Shown: one piece after another, positions 53,900-64,000 of the stretch
Position numbering within the stretch: position 1 is the stretch's first letter
Layout: the number at the start of each line of letters is the position of its first letter
NCBI GenBank assembly: GCA_963921195.1
Contig: CAWUER010000500.1
Coordinates: forward strand, 124,001-188,000
DNA: 64,000 bases
From: Pegoplata infirma
Lineage: Eukaryota; Arthropoda; Insecta; Diptera; Anthomyiidae
Reading direction: 5' to 3'
Program-made: the position numbers and the translations under genes
Notes under the pieces: generated by a model
The model's database searches: none
What the model saw: the letters and a program-made list of their open reading frames with translations, nothing else
What the model was told of the DNA's origin: nothing

Positions 53900-56800
53900 T
53901 ATATGAGCTTTTCGGAAGCCAATGTGGCCAAATCCCGCCCACAATATTTCGAGTAAATCGTTGTTAAAGTTTAAAGGTTTTCCAAAATTCCCTGTTAAAT
54001 ACTTATTGAAAATCTCATGAAAAATTAACTTAACAATGCTAAATCTCTTATTATACCAAATTTCTAATTGAAACGATTGCTAGTTCCAACAAAAAATAGC
54101 GGTTTTTCATCTTTTTCTGATGAAAAATAAAAAAAAAAAAAATTATTTTTTTTTTAAATCAATTTTATAATTTTATCTTATTTTGATTTGCTTTAAGATT
54201 TAGAAAAAAATAAAAAAAAAATCTAAATAAAATTTCTCTCGCGAAAAATCGATTTTTAATGTTTTTTGGCCACTTTGGCCTCGGAAAAAATTGAAAAATT
54301 CTTCAGAGAAAAAAATTTTTTTTTTTTAAATTAATTTTGTATTTTTAACTAATTTTGGTTTGGTTTAAGATTTGGAAAAAAATAAAAAAAATTCTAAAAA
54401 AAATTTTTCATACGAAAAATCGATTTTTTAATGTTTTATGGTCACTTTGGCCTCGGAAAAAATTGAAAAATTCTTCAGAGAAAAAATTATTTTTTTTTTT
54501 AAGTTAATTTTATATTTTTAACGTATTTTGGTTTGCATTAAGATTTAGAAAAATTTAAAAAAAATTCTAAAAAAAAAATTTTCCTACGGAAAATTGATTT
54601 TTTAATGTTTTTTGGTCACTTTGGCCTCGGAAAAAATTTAAAAATTCTTCAGAGAAAAAATGATTTATTTTTTAAGTTAATTTTATTTTTTTAACATATT
54701 TTAATTTGCTTTAAGATTTAGAAAAAAATAAAAAAAAATTCTGAAAAAAATTTCTCACACGAAAAATCGATTTTTTAATGTTTTTTTGGTCACTTTGGCC
54801 TCGGAAAAAATTGAAAAAATCTTCAGAGAAAAAATTATTTGTTTTTTAAGTTAATTTTATATTTTTAACGTATTTTGGTTTGGTTTAAGATTTAGAAAAA
54901 AATAAAAAAAAAAATTCTAAAAAAAAATTTTCATACGAAAAATCGATTTTTTAATGTTTTTTGGTCACTTTGGCCTCGGAAAAAATTGAACAATTCTTCA
55001 GAGAAAAAATTATTTATTTTTTAAGTTAATTTTATATTTTTAACGTATTTTGGTTTGCATTAAGATTTAGAAAAAATAAAAAAAAAAATTCTAAAAAAAA
55101 ATTTCTCACACGAAAAATCGATTTTTTAATGTTTTTTGGTCACTTTGGCCTCGGAAAAAATTGAAAAATTCTTCAGAGAAAAAATTATTTTTTTTTTAAG
55201 TTAATTTTATATTTTTAACGTATTTTGGTTTGCATTAAGATTTAGAAAAAAATAAAAAAATAATTCAAAAAAAAATTTGCATACGAAAAATCAATTTTTT
55301 AATGTTTTTTGGTCATTTTGGCCTCGGAAAAAATTGAAAAATTCTTCAGAGAAAAAATTACTTTTTTTAAGTTAATTTTATATTTTTAACGTATTTTGGT
55401 TTGCTTTAAGATTTAGAAAAAAATAAAAAAAAAAATCTAAAAAAAAAATTTCATACGAAAAATCGATTTTTTAATGTTTTTTGGCCAATTTGGCCTCGGA
55501 AAAAATTTAAAAATTCTTTAGAGAAAAAATTATTTTTTTTTAAGTTAATTTTATATTTTCAACGTATTTTGGTTTGCATTAAGATTTAGAAAAAAATACA
55601 AAAAAATTTCTAAAAAAAATTTTCATACGAAAAATTGATTTTTTAATGTTTTTTGGTCACTTTGGCCTCGGAAAAAATTGAAAAATTCTTCAGAGAAAAA
55701 ATTATTTTTTTTTTAAGTTAATTTTATTTTTTTAACGTATTTTAATTTGCTTTAAGATTTAGAAAAAAATAAAAAAAAAATTCTGAAAAAAATTTCTCAC
55801 ACGAAAAATCGATTTTTTAATGTTTTTTGGTCACTTTGGCCTCGGAAAAAATTGAAAAATTCTTCAGAGAAAAAAATATTTTTTTTTTAAGTTAATTTTA
55901 TATTTTTAACGTATTTTGGTTTGCATTAAGATTTAGAAAAAAATAAAAAAAAAATTCTAAAAAAAAATCATACGAAAAATCTATTTTTTAATGTTTTTTG
56001 GTCACTTTGGCCTCGGAAAAAATTGAAAAGTTCTTCAGAGAAAAAAATTTTTTTTTTTTTTAAGTTAATTTTATTTTTTAACGTATTTTAATTTGCTTTA
56101 AGATTTAGAAAAAAATAAATAAAAAATTCTGAAAAAAATTTCTCACACGAAAAATCGATTTTGTAATGTTTTTTGGTCACTTTGGCCTCGGAAAAAATTG
56201 AAAAATTCTTTAGAGAAAACATTATTTGTTTTTTTTATATTTTTTTAGTTTTTTTTTTATTTTTTTCTAAATCTTAAAGCAAACTATAAAATACGTTAAA
56301 AATATAAAATTAACTTAAAAAAAATAATTTTTTCTCTGAAGAATTTTTCAATTTTTTCCGAGGCCAAATTGGCCAAAAAACATTAAAAAATCGATTTTTC
56401 GTATGAAAATTTTTTTTTAGAAATTTTTTTGTATTTTTTTCTAAATCTTAATGCAAACCAAAATACGTTAATAATATAAAATTAACTTAAAAACAAAATA
56501 ATTTTTTCTCTGAAGAATTGTTAAATTTTTTCCGAGGCCAAAGTGACCAGGAAACATTAAAAAATCGATTTTTCGTATAAAATTTTTTTTTTGAATTTTT
56601 TTTTATTTTTTTCTAAATCTTAAACCAAACCAAAATACGTTTTTCCGAGGCCAAAGTGACCAAAAAACATTAAAAAATCAATTTTTCGTGTGAGAAATTT
56701 TTTTCAGAATTTTTTTTTTATTTTTTTCTATATCTTAAAGCAAATTAAAATACGTTAAAAAAATAAAATTAACTTAAAAAAAAATAATTTTTTCTCTGAA

Positions 56801-57855
56801 GAAGTTTTCAATTTTTTCCGAGGCCAAAGTGACCAAAAAACATTAAAAAATCGATTTTTCGTATGAAATTTTTTTTTTAGAAATTTTTTTGTATTTTTTT
56901 CTAAATCTTAATGCAAACCAAAATACGTTAAAAATATAAAATTAACTTAAAAACAAAATGATTTTTTCTCTGAAGAATTGTTAAATTTTTTCCGAGGCCA
57001 AAGTGACCAGGAAACATTAAAAAATCGATTTTTCGTATAAAATTTTTTTTTAGAATTTTTTTTTATTTTTTTCTAAATCTTAAACCAAACCAAAATACGT
57101 TAAAAATATAAAATTAACTTAAAAAACAAATATTATTTTCTCTGAAGAATTTTTAAATTTTTTCCGAGGCCAAAGTGACCAAAAAACATAAAAAAATCGA
57201 TTTTTCGTATGAAAATTTTTTTTAGAATTTATTTTTTATTTTTTTCTTAATCTCAAAGCAAACCAAAATACGTTAAAAATATAAAATTAACTTAAAAAAA
57301 CAAATAATTTTTTCTCTGAAGAATTTTTCAATTTTTTCCGAGGCCAAAGTGACCAAAAAACATTAAAAAATTGATTTTTCATATGAAAAAATTTTTTATT
57401 TTTTTTTTTTATTTTTTCTAAATCTTAAAGCAAACCAAAATACGTTAAAAATATAAAATTAACTAAAAAAAATAATTTTTTCTCTGAAGAATTTTTCAAT
57501 TTTATTCCTAGTCCATTAAAAACTAGATTTTTTGTAAGAAAAATTTCCTACAGATTTTTTTTTTATCTTAAAACAAACAAAAAGAAGATAAAAACAGTAA
57601 ATATATATTTTTTTTTCAATGAACTTTTTTTGAATGGTCATAAAAAAGCTGGAGTTGAACTTTTTGGCTTCGGAAATTTTTTAGAATTTTTTCCGTAGCC
57701 AAATTAATTTTGTTTTTTTAGTTGTGTTAACTTAAATTAAACGAAATGATGATTCGCACATACAAACTTAGTGTTGAATTACATATTTTAAAACGATAAA
57801 ATCAAAAAAAAAAATTTTGGGATTTGGCCAGACTGGCTTCCAAAAAGCTCATATA
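53900..57855. mobile_element. 4-kb foldback element made of 174-bp repeats
   Basis: The ends TATGAGCTTTTCGGAAGCC and GGCTTCCAAAAAGCTCATA are inverted repeats that continue with GGCCAAATCCC. Inside, about 12 direct units on the left (54060-56225) are followed by about 7 inverted units (56240-57500). Each unit carries ACTTTGGCCTCGGAAAAAAT, CTTCAGAGAAAAAATT, AAGTTAATTTTATATTTTTA and CGAAAAATCGATTTTTTAAT. It sits inside the GTCTCAG array. Long inverted arms made of subrepeats are the hallmark of Drosophila-type FB elements. No coding region was found. Confidence 0.88.
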
Positions 57856-57859
57856 AAGG

Positions 57860-58165
57860 TGTCAAAATCTGAAAAAAAATTCTATAAAAAAGTCTAAGAT
57901 TCTAGACATTTTTCGATATAAAAAGTCACAGATTCTGAGACATTTTTTCTATCGACTAATTGTAAGTCTCAGATTCTAACACATTTTTTTATCGAAAAAA
58001 TCTCAGATTCTGAGGCATTTTTTTGTATCGAAAAAATCTCAGATTCTAAGACAGTTTTTCTGTAGAAAATGTTTCGGATTCTTAGACTTTTTTTCTAGAG
58101 AAAAAATCTCAGGTTTTTTCTACGGAAAAAGTCTCAGATTCTGAGAATTTTTTTCTATGTTAAAA
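57860..58165. repeat. GTCTCAGATTCTGAGAC array, resumed
   Basis: About nine units of the same ~35-bp repeat follow the right end of the foldback. Confidence 0.8.
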
Positions 58166-58174
58166 GCAATGATG

Positions 58175-58375
58175 GGTACCAATACCTTTTCGATACCAAT
58201 ACCCGTTAATACCAATTCAAATTGAAAACCAATACCAATTAAAAACCAATACCTTTATTTGTGCGATACCAATACCGATAAAAAACCAATACCGATTCCC
58301 CACTACCAATACCAATTAAAAACCAATACTTTTATTCTTCAAAACCAATACCAATAAAAAACCAATACCAATTCA
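58175..58375. repeat. ACCAATACCAATTAAAA minisatellite
   Basis: AAAAACCAATACC(A/G)AT(T/A) units recur about 13 times with slight changes. A CGGTTTTGTTTCGG patch follows. The stretch from 58400 to 58916 contains no recognisable feature; a minus-strand 83-codon frame there has no motif. Confidence 0.85.
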
Positions 58376-58924
58376 TTTTTTTCTACTTTCGTATCGGTTT
58401 TGTTTCGGTTTTTTGTATTCTTATTTTTGTTTGTTTTAATTGTGACGTCAAATATTTTCTTTCCAACATATTATTATGTTTTACCTGACTAACGAATTGC
58501 AAAAGATGTTCACAAAAGATGTTACATCGATCAGTAATCGTTTGCATGCAATGTCACTTAACAAAAAGAAGTTAGCTACTTGAATTTTAAAAGCCATAAA
58601 AACATAAAAGAAATATTTTTTGTCACGGTTTTTATGACCCCTAATAAAAGTAGATCTTAAAAAAATAGACCTTTTCTGTGATGAATTTTTTTCTTTTGCA
58701 AACATTGTTAAATTTGATATACATATGTACATTGAATGTCACTGTGCTCTTCTTTGCGTTGTAAAAAAAATACTAATGTCCTTTTTTGGAAATTCCAAAA
58801 TTTTAATCAAGCAGACGTTACAAAATTTTATGTCACAACACCAGAATCCAGAAAATTTTTTTTATTGTTTTATAAGAGGCACAGTCATATTATATAAGAA
58901 TTTAAGAACGCATAGTGTGCAGAT

Positions 58925-59124
58925 CAGTGAATCAAGCCGACCGGCTCAAAATCGGCTGCGCTGCGCCGCCGGCCAATTTTTAACCTTTTTTCGCGCCGCC
59001 GCCTTTCAAAAAACAGATTTTACAACAAAAGTAGAACCAAAAACATCAGCCGACACTGAGCCGCCGCTGAGCAAAATTGGTCGAGCCGCCGCCGCCGAAA
59101 ATTTTGGGTCGGCTTGATTGACTG
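58925..59124. mobile_element. 200-bp GC-rich hAT-like MITE with 8-bp duplication
   Basis: CAGTGAATCAAGCCGACC at the left is inverted at the right (GGTCGGCTTGATTGACTG). GTGCAGAT flanks both sides (58917-58924, 59125-59132). The interior is rich in GCCGCC, far above local GC content. CAGTG ends and an 8-bp duplication are hAT traits. The 130-codon open frame across it is incidental. Confidence 0.88.
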
Positions 59125-59138
59125 GTGCAGATCACACT

Positions 59139-59892
59139 CAGAGCTTCAAAGGATTTCAATCCTTAATTCGATTTGTCATTCTGAGTGAAAATTTAGTGAT
59201 TGCATTCCCCAATCACATTTCAGCGAATTGAATGAATTCACTTTAGACTCATTCGATTTATAAATATCGAATGCATTCGTTTTATTTTTCATTCGACTTT
59301 CAAAAATCGAATGCATTCGATTTTTTTTCATTCGACTTTTAAAAATCGAATGCATTCACTTGCGAATGCAATCGATTTTCTTTTCATTCAATTTGAAAAA
59401 TCGAATGACTTATTCATTCATTGCATAAAAAACTTAAAAAAACTAACCAAGATAGAGCAAAACGGAGCCAATTTTTTGTCCATAGTATCGCTAACACTCT
59501 TCACATTTTTTGTCGTATAGGGTGTTAATATGTGCATTTTTTAAATTTTCGGGAACACCAATTATTTTGGATTCAAAATTAGAGCCCATTGGGGTCATCG
59601 TATGTAAAGAGAGTAGGCGGTACTATGGACCAAAATTTGGCTCCGTTTTGATCTATATATTTAAAAAAACGATTGCATTCGCAGCGGAATGATAAAAAAT
59701 CGAATGCATTTGATTTTTCTAAATCGAATGAACAAGAAATCGAATGAATTCATTTTTGTTCATTCAATCGAATGAATTCCAAGGACTGCATTCAATGTTG
59801 ATTTATGAAATCGAATGCATTCACTAACTATAAAAATTGAATTGATTTTTTTGAGAATTCATTCAAAAAGGATTTAATTCTTCGAAGCTCTG
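59139..59892. mobile_element. 754-bp hAT-like MITE with 8-bp duplication
   Basis: CAGAGCTTCAAAGGATTT and (inverted) CAGAGCTTCGAAGAATT form the ends, and ATCACACT flanks both sides (59131-59138, 59893-59900). Subterminal zones (59221-59410, 59695-59830) are arrays of ATCGAATGCATTCGATT palindromes. The middle (59420-59660) is unrelated text. The target was six bases from the neighbouring MITE's target. Confidence 0.88.
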
Positions 59893-59976
59893 ATCACACT
59901 TGCTATTTTTGAGAGTTTAAGGGCTCCGTGTTTAAAAACTTCTTTTTTCTGTATCCATTACGTTTTTATTCTGTTA

Positions 59977-60387
59977 AGGCCTAATTACTTGAGCGAATAC
60001 GGTTCGGAGACGTGTCAGCTGATACGTTAGCTTGTATTAAAATAAATAGAAATAGGTACTTAAACGAATACGTGACGGTGCTGTAGCGGCCAAACCTAAA
60101 AAATTTTGATTTTCCGTACGTTTTATGTGTCAGCTGATTTTATTTTTTATTTTGTGTTGAAATTTTTTCATTTGTGTGGCAGAATTGAAAAATAAATATG
60201 TATAAATAAACGAAAAGAAAATGTTTTTCTGTAAATATAAATTAAAAAAAAATCACAAATAATCACTTTTTAAAATAAAATTTGTAAATTAATATGACAT
60301 GTTGAAACGGAATCAGTAATTGCTAAAACAATACAACAGCCCGTCACGCTACAGCACCGCTACAGTAGCGCTCAAGTGCCTAGGCCT
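59977..60387. mobile_element. 411-bp TIR element with TTA duplication
   Basis: AGGCCTAATTACTTGAGCG at the left pairs with CGCTCAAGTGCCTAGGCCT at the right. TTA flanks both sides (59974-59976, 60388-60390), as for PIF/Harbinger elements. GTGTCAGCTGAT occurs twice inside. It is non-coding. Confidence 0.82.
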
Positions 60388-60390
60388 TTA

Positions 60391-60648
60391 CTGGTGTTTT
60401 GTTAAACAACTTGTTTAAGGTGGTAAGTGTGAACCCCATATAAGAAAAAAATTGATCCGTGTAATCGCAATTGGCAAAAGATCTAAAATCGAAAAAGGGG
60501 CCCCTGCATGATAACCCATTTCGATCACCTTTTTCAAAAAAATATTTATGTATTAAAAAGGATGAAGTTCAGGTATATTTTGTTACAAATGTTAAGTCTC
60601 ATCTTTCTGCAATTAAAAAATATCTCCCCTTGACCACCGGAATTTATA
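60391..60648. other. Unassigned sequence with an open frame
   Basis: A plus-strand frame runs from about 60471 into the next element (KDLKSKKGPLHDNPFRSPFS…). It matches nothing I recognise and is cut by the element at 60657. It could be a small remnant of a coding sequence. Confidence 0.25.
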
Positions 60649-60656
60649 TGTACATT

Positions 60657-62212
60657 CATAGATGGGACTAATTAATTAAAGGGACCAATTAATTGATGGT
60701 TTAATTACCATTTAATTGATGTCAATGGTAATGAAATTTTTTTATTACCATTGGTTGTATCAATTGTACCAATTAAATTACTTATCAATTTAATTACGAA
60801 TGAAAATTAAAAACAAAATAATTACCATTGGTATGGCATCACTTAAAAAAAATAATTACACAGGCACACAAAAAAAATAAAGTACCCAGACCCAGAGGGT
60901 AGACCCAGTATTTTCTTGGTTTTTGGGGTCGCTGAATCCGAATATGCCCATAAAAAATCATTTCAATTGACAGTTTTTCCCCTACCGCCTCCCTATAACC
61001 CCTGGAGGATATAATTTTAATTCTCATACAAACATAAAATTAATGTGTACTTTTATGTTTTTATGGCAGCCAACCCCTAAAATGACAACAAAAAAATTAT
61101 GTGACCCTTCCCTCAACCCCTATCACACCCTTACAACCCCCTGAAAGGGGATGAATTTTGAGTGTTCATAAAAAATCAAGATGTATATGGATTTCTATGT
61201 TTTTTGTACCGCTAAAACTTAATATGACTACAAAAAATGTATAATACCCCTCCCTCACTCCCTAGCACCCATTACCACGCCCTATAAGGGATTTAATTTT
61301 GAAATATTCAATAAAACTTAGGATGTAGACTAAAATAATTATGAAGGTAAATTTCAAAACTAAAACCCCAAAAGTGCGTAGTAATGGGTGCTAGGGAGTG
61401 AGGGAGGGGTATTGTACATTTTTTGTAGTCATATTCGGTTTTAGCGGTACAAAAAACATAGAAATCCATATACATCTTGATTTTTTATGAACACTCAAAA
61501 TGCATCCCCTTTCAGGGGGTTGTATGGGTGTGATAGGGGTTGAGGAAAGGGTCACATAATTTTTGTTGTTGTCATTTTAGGGTTTAGCTGCCATAAAAAC
61601 ATAAAAGTACACATTAATTTTATGTTCGTATGAGAAATAAAATTCTATTCTCCGGGGGGTTATTGGGGGGCTGTAGGGGAAAAACTGGCAATTGAAATGA
61701 TTTTTTATGGGCATATTCAGATTCAGCGACCCCAAAAACCTAGAAATGGCTGGGTCTGCCCTCTGGGTCTGGCAACTTTTTTTTTTTGTGTGCCTGTGTT
61801 ACCATTAGTAAAGGTCGTCACAATATTGTCAAAATCGTAAATATTTGGAAATATCTGTTGTTTTTTGTTATATGGTGTTTTAGTTTTTCACATTTTATAA
61901 ACCAAACGCACGTATAACACAATATTTGAAATTTTTATTTGCGTTTTGTTTTTTGTCTTTAACATATTTATATTTTTTTGTAAAAACATACTTTGATGTT
62001 TAAATTTTTAACTTTTCAAAAAAACAAAAATATGCAAACCAATGGTTTTGAAACCAATTATAATTGGTGTTTTTCAACAATTGGTGCATTTCATTACCAT
62101 TAGTAATTATTTTTTCAATTAGAAAAATTTAATTACCATTAAATGGTAATGAAAATTTTTTCATTACAATTGATTTCAACCAATGGTAATTATTGAAAAA
62201 TTCCCATCTATG
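60657..62212. mobile_element. hAT-like element with CATAGATGGGA ends, containing a nested foldback
   Basis: CATAGATGGGA is exactly inverted at the right (TCCCATCTATG). The flanks TGTACATT and TGTGCATT (60649-60656, 62213-62220) are an 8-bp duplication with one change. Subterminal text repeats ATTACCATTGGT and AATTGGTA in both directions. The foldback at 60859-61798 is inserted inside. Confidence 0.75.
60859..61798. mobile_element. 940-bp foldback element with TTA duplication
   Basis: CACAGGCACACAAAAAAAAT is inverted at the right end, and TTA flanks both sides (60856-60858, 61799-61801). The arms of about 450 bases pair throughout: GACCCAGAGGG, GGGGTCGCTGAAT, AGTTTTTCCCCTAC, TAAAACATAAAAGTACACA-like text, CCCTCCCTCACTCCCTAGCA and complements, around a centre near 61320. 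It is non-coding. Confidence 0.88.
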
Positions 62213-62220
62213 TGTGCATT

Positions 62221-63109
62221 AAATGCAATGTGCATCAGCACAGAAATTGTTTCAAGCAAAAACGAAAAATTTGCATTTTTTTAGTTTAGGCTTTTAATTG
62301 TTTTATTAATTAATATTAATTTTTTTTAGATTTAATTTATTATCAAATTCCACTAATTGAAACATTTTGAAACTATTTATTTTGAAAATAACGAAATAAA
62401 TTAATAAAATAGCAAATAAATCCAAATATTAAAATTGCATAAAAAGTTGAAATACAGGCTTTTCTGGAATAACGGAACATTAAAAATTTTTTTTACAAGA
62501 GTTTTGAGATCAGCCGGTGCTAATTTTACTAAATATGTACCTTTTTCCAAAAAAAAAAAAATGAATCTTTGTCCAAAATGGGTTAAGCATGTACTATTTA
62601 ATTTAAAGTTTGACTTAATTCTGAATGCAAATACTGATAAAAATTTTTTTTTTTTTTAAAGGGGTTTTTCAAAAAAAAAAAAACATCCCTCACGCAAAAA
62701 TTCGACTCACTCTCTAGAGCATAGACACTCACTCAGAATTTTTCAACTCACAATCACGTGATTTAAATGAAAATCACTTTTTTGAGTCACGCAAATCACG
62801 GGACCAGCGACCATCTCCAATTCAAATACATAAACACGAGACAAGTGTCTTTTCATTTGTTTAATCTATAACATCTGTAAATTTTATTTAAAATGAAGTG
62901 TCTATCCTTGAAAAAGTTTCCTTGTAGGTCTGAATCCAAAAAGTTTCAAGGCAATTATTTATTACCTTAATATAGTCACTTGACTTGATTGGCAACCCTT
63001 TGCTCAAACTGTCAAAAAGTGCAAAAATTTTTTATCTGAGTTACAATTTTAAAATTAAATTATATTTGATAAATTAACAACGTAAATATCAATTTTGCTG
63101 TTTAAAATC
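62221..63109. other. Unassigned AT-rich sequence
   Basis: A 74-codon frame at 62435-62659 (…LFWNNGTLKIFFTRVLRSAG…) has no motif I recognise. CACTCACT and CAATCACG motifs cluster at 62690-62810. No paired termini were found. Confidence 0.3.
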
Positions 63110-63502
63110 GTAAATATTGGTACTTGAAAGTATATTACACTGGAGTTCCCTCAGTAGAGCAGTGAAATACAAAATTGTTTACTATTTACTCTTGTGGTTC
63201 TTTTTGGCGCTCATTCTGGTAATTGGTGTCTCACTGTTAAATCCTGGTAAATTTAGTGACGAAAGGCCCCAAAGGTGTATTGAGGTGTTAACGGACGTGT
63301 GTTGTGGGTCATATTGTGGTTACCCGTCAGTATTTGGTGGTTAAAGGTTTGAAATTTATAATTTTATATTGTTGGTTGTGCTTGTTGTATTGGAATCTGG
63401 CCCTGCGAAAAATATAGCAGCTGATTGAATAAACAAAGGAAAAAGTGCTGCCAAGTTTTACGTTTATTTAGTTGCATGCCTAAAGGTATGCTTTAAGAAC
63501 TT
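63110..63502 (+). mobile_element. Probable 5' UTR of a LINE
   Basis: This GC-richer stretch directly precedes the ORF1 start and is bounded on the left by AT-rich DNA. A 75-codon frame inside (63117-63344) starts at a non-ATG codon and lacks motifs. The element's exact 5' end is not defined. Confidence 0.4.
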
Positions 63503-64000
63503 ATGAGTAGTAAACGAACAATAAATTTAACATCACCAGATTACACTGACAAAAATAATTGTAAAAAATATTTGTCAAATAATAATATGGCCGATCAAAG
63601 TAAAGATGTTTTTTCATGGGACAAGCTGTGCAGTCTTTTAGACGATAAATTAAAGGATGTAACTAGGAAGTCGGATTTAGTTGATATTAAATCTGATATT
63701 GAGGAATTAAAAAAAGAAAACATTCAACTAAAAAATGATTTAAAAAAATTAACTTCTCGCCTTGAATTCATTGATCGTAGGTCAAGATCGTCAAACGTTG
63801 TTGTTACGGGTTTAGAAAGCGACAAAGTAAATGCTGCCAAAGCTGAATTTTTTAAACTATGTTCCGATGTGCTAAATGTGAACATTAATGTTGTATCAGC
63901 TCGCATGATATCAGCTGGTAAAGCTTATTGTTTCACTTTAGAATCAAGTATGCAGGCCTATAACGTAACTGCTGCCAAAAATAAATTGAAAGGAAAAACA
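63503..64000 (+). CDS. LINE ORF1-like RNA-binding protein, N-terminal 166 codons (runs off window)
   Basis: The frame opens at ATG 63503, with an in-frame TAA nine bases upstream, and is still open at base 64000. Residues about 35-100 look like a coiled coil (heptads in KSDIEELKKENIQLKNDLKK). They are followed by LEFIDRRSRSSNVVVTGL, the typical start of the RRM-like domain of LINE ORF1 proteins, which coat element RNA as chaperones. The remainder (…EFFKLCSDVLNVNINVV…) fits the same domain. It has no zinc knuckles yet, as those would lie downstream. It belongs to a different LINE from the one at 1-3.6 kb as far as can be judged, since no overlap exists. Confidence 0.75.
   Translation, partial: MSSKRTINLTSPDYTDKNNCKKYLSNNNMADQSKDVFSWDKLCSLLDDKLKDVTRKSDLVDIKSDIEELKKENIQLKNDLKKLTSRLEFIDRRSRSSNVVVTGLESDKVNAAKAEFFKLCSDVLNVNINVVSARMISAGKAYCFTLESSMQAYNVTAAKNKLKGKT

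Noticed and set aside
58725..59117. 130-residue plus-strand protein with an alanine-rich end
   Set aside because: The second half is the GC-rich hAT-like MITE; the first half has no recognisable pattern.
63117..63344. Small membrane protein upstream of ORF1
   Set aside because: It lacks an ATG start and sits where a LINE 5' UTR is expected; a hydrophobic stretch alone is not enough.
1..64000. Endogenous virus or LTR retrotransposon
   Set aside because: No gag, protease, integrase, envelope or paired long terminal repeats were recognised; the only reverse transcriptase is of LINE type.

Overview
This is AT-rich animal genomic DNA, most likely from a true fly (Diptera). Three things point that way. 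Repeats shaped like the DINE-1/INE-1 family of flies recur along the window: a TATACCC terminus, a run of GTCC/GTCT, and a TATATACTTTATGG block. There are RNase H-bearing LINEs with a short pentamer tail. There are also many AT-rich MITEs, foldback elements and Helitrons. No intact host gene is visible. The species and chromosome position cannot be read from the sequence.

Layout. 1-3.6 kb: 3' part of a LINE whose ORF2 (endonuclease, reverse transcriptase, RNase H) is uninterrupted. 3.6-4.06 kb: a decayed coding fragment. 4.2-9 kb: foldback pieces, a 129-bp MITE, a hAT-type MITE and a 1.1-kb palindrome. 9.06-10.70 kb: a dead Tc1/mariner element whose 5' half is present twice in inverted orientation. 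11.3-16.6 kb: DINE-like copies and TIR elements inserted into one another, one carrying three tRNA-like modules. 18.5-19.4 kb: a MITE and a tRNA-derived SINE with a 12-bp target duplication. 20.2-22.6 kb: a DINE-like copy and a foldback element that ends in a 200-bp assembly gap. 22.8-27.1 kb: a minus-strand Helitron with about 164 copies of a 16-bp repeat. 28.0-35.6 kb: a six-layer nest of insertions. 35.6-40.7 kb: more DINE-like copies, a palindromic MITE and a small coding remnant. 42.0-43.7 kb: a 5'-truncated, frameshifted second copy of the LINE. 44.05-52.87 kb: a direct tandem duplication in which one copy holds a complete Helitron and two MITEs, and the other shows the matching empty sites. 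53.9-57.86 kb: a 4-kb foldback built of 174-bp repeats. 58.9-62.2 kb: MITEs with clean 8-bp or 3-bp duplications. 63.5-64 kb: the start of another LINE's ORF1.

The loci do not form a pathway; the window is a record of transposition. Its main value is that several elements have empty sites, or interrupted and uninterrupted copies, in the same 64 kb. Termini, target duplications and order of insertion can therefore be read directly. Family names rest on termini, target duplications and recalled consensus features; no database search was possible.
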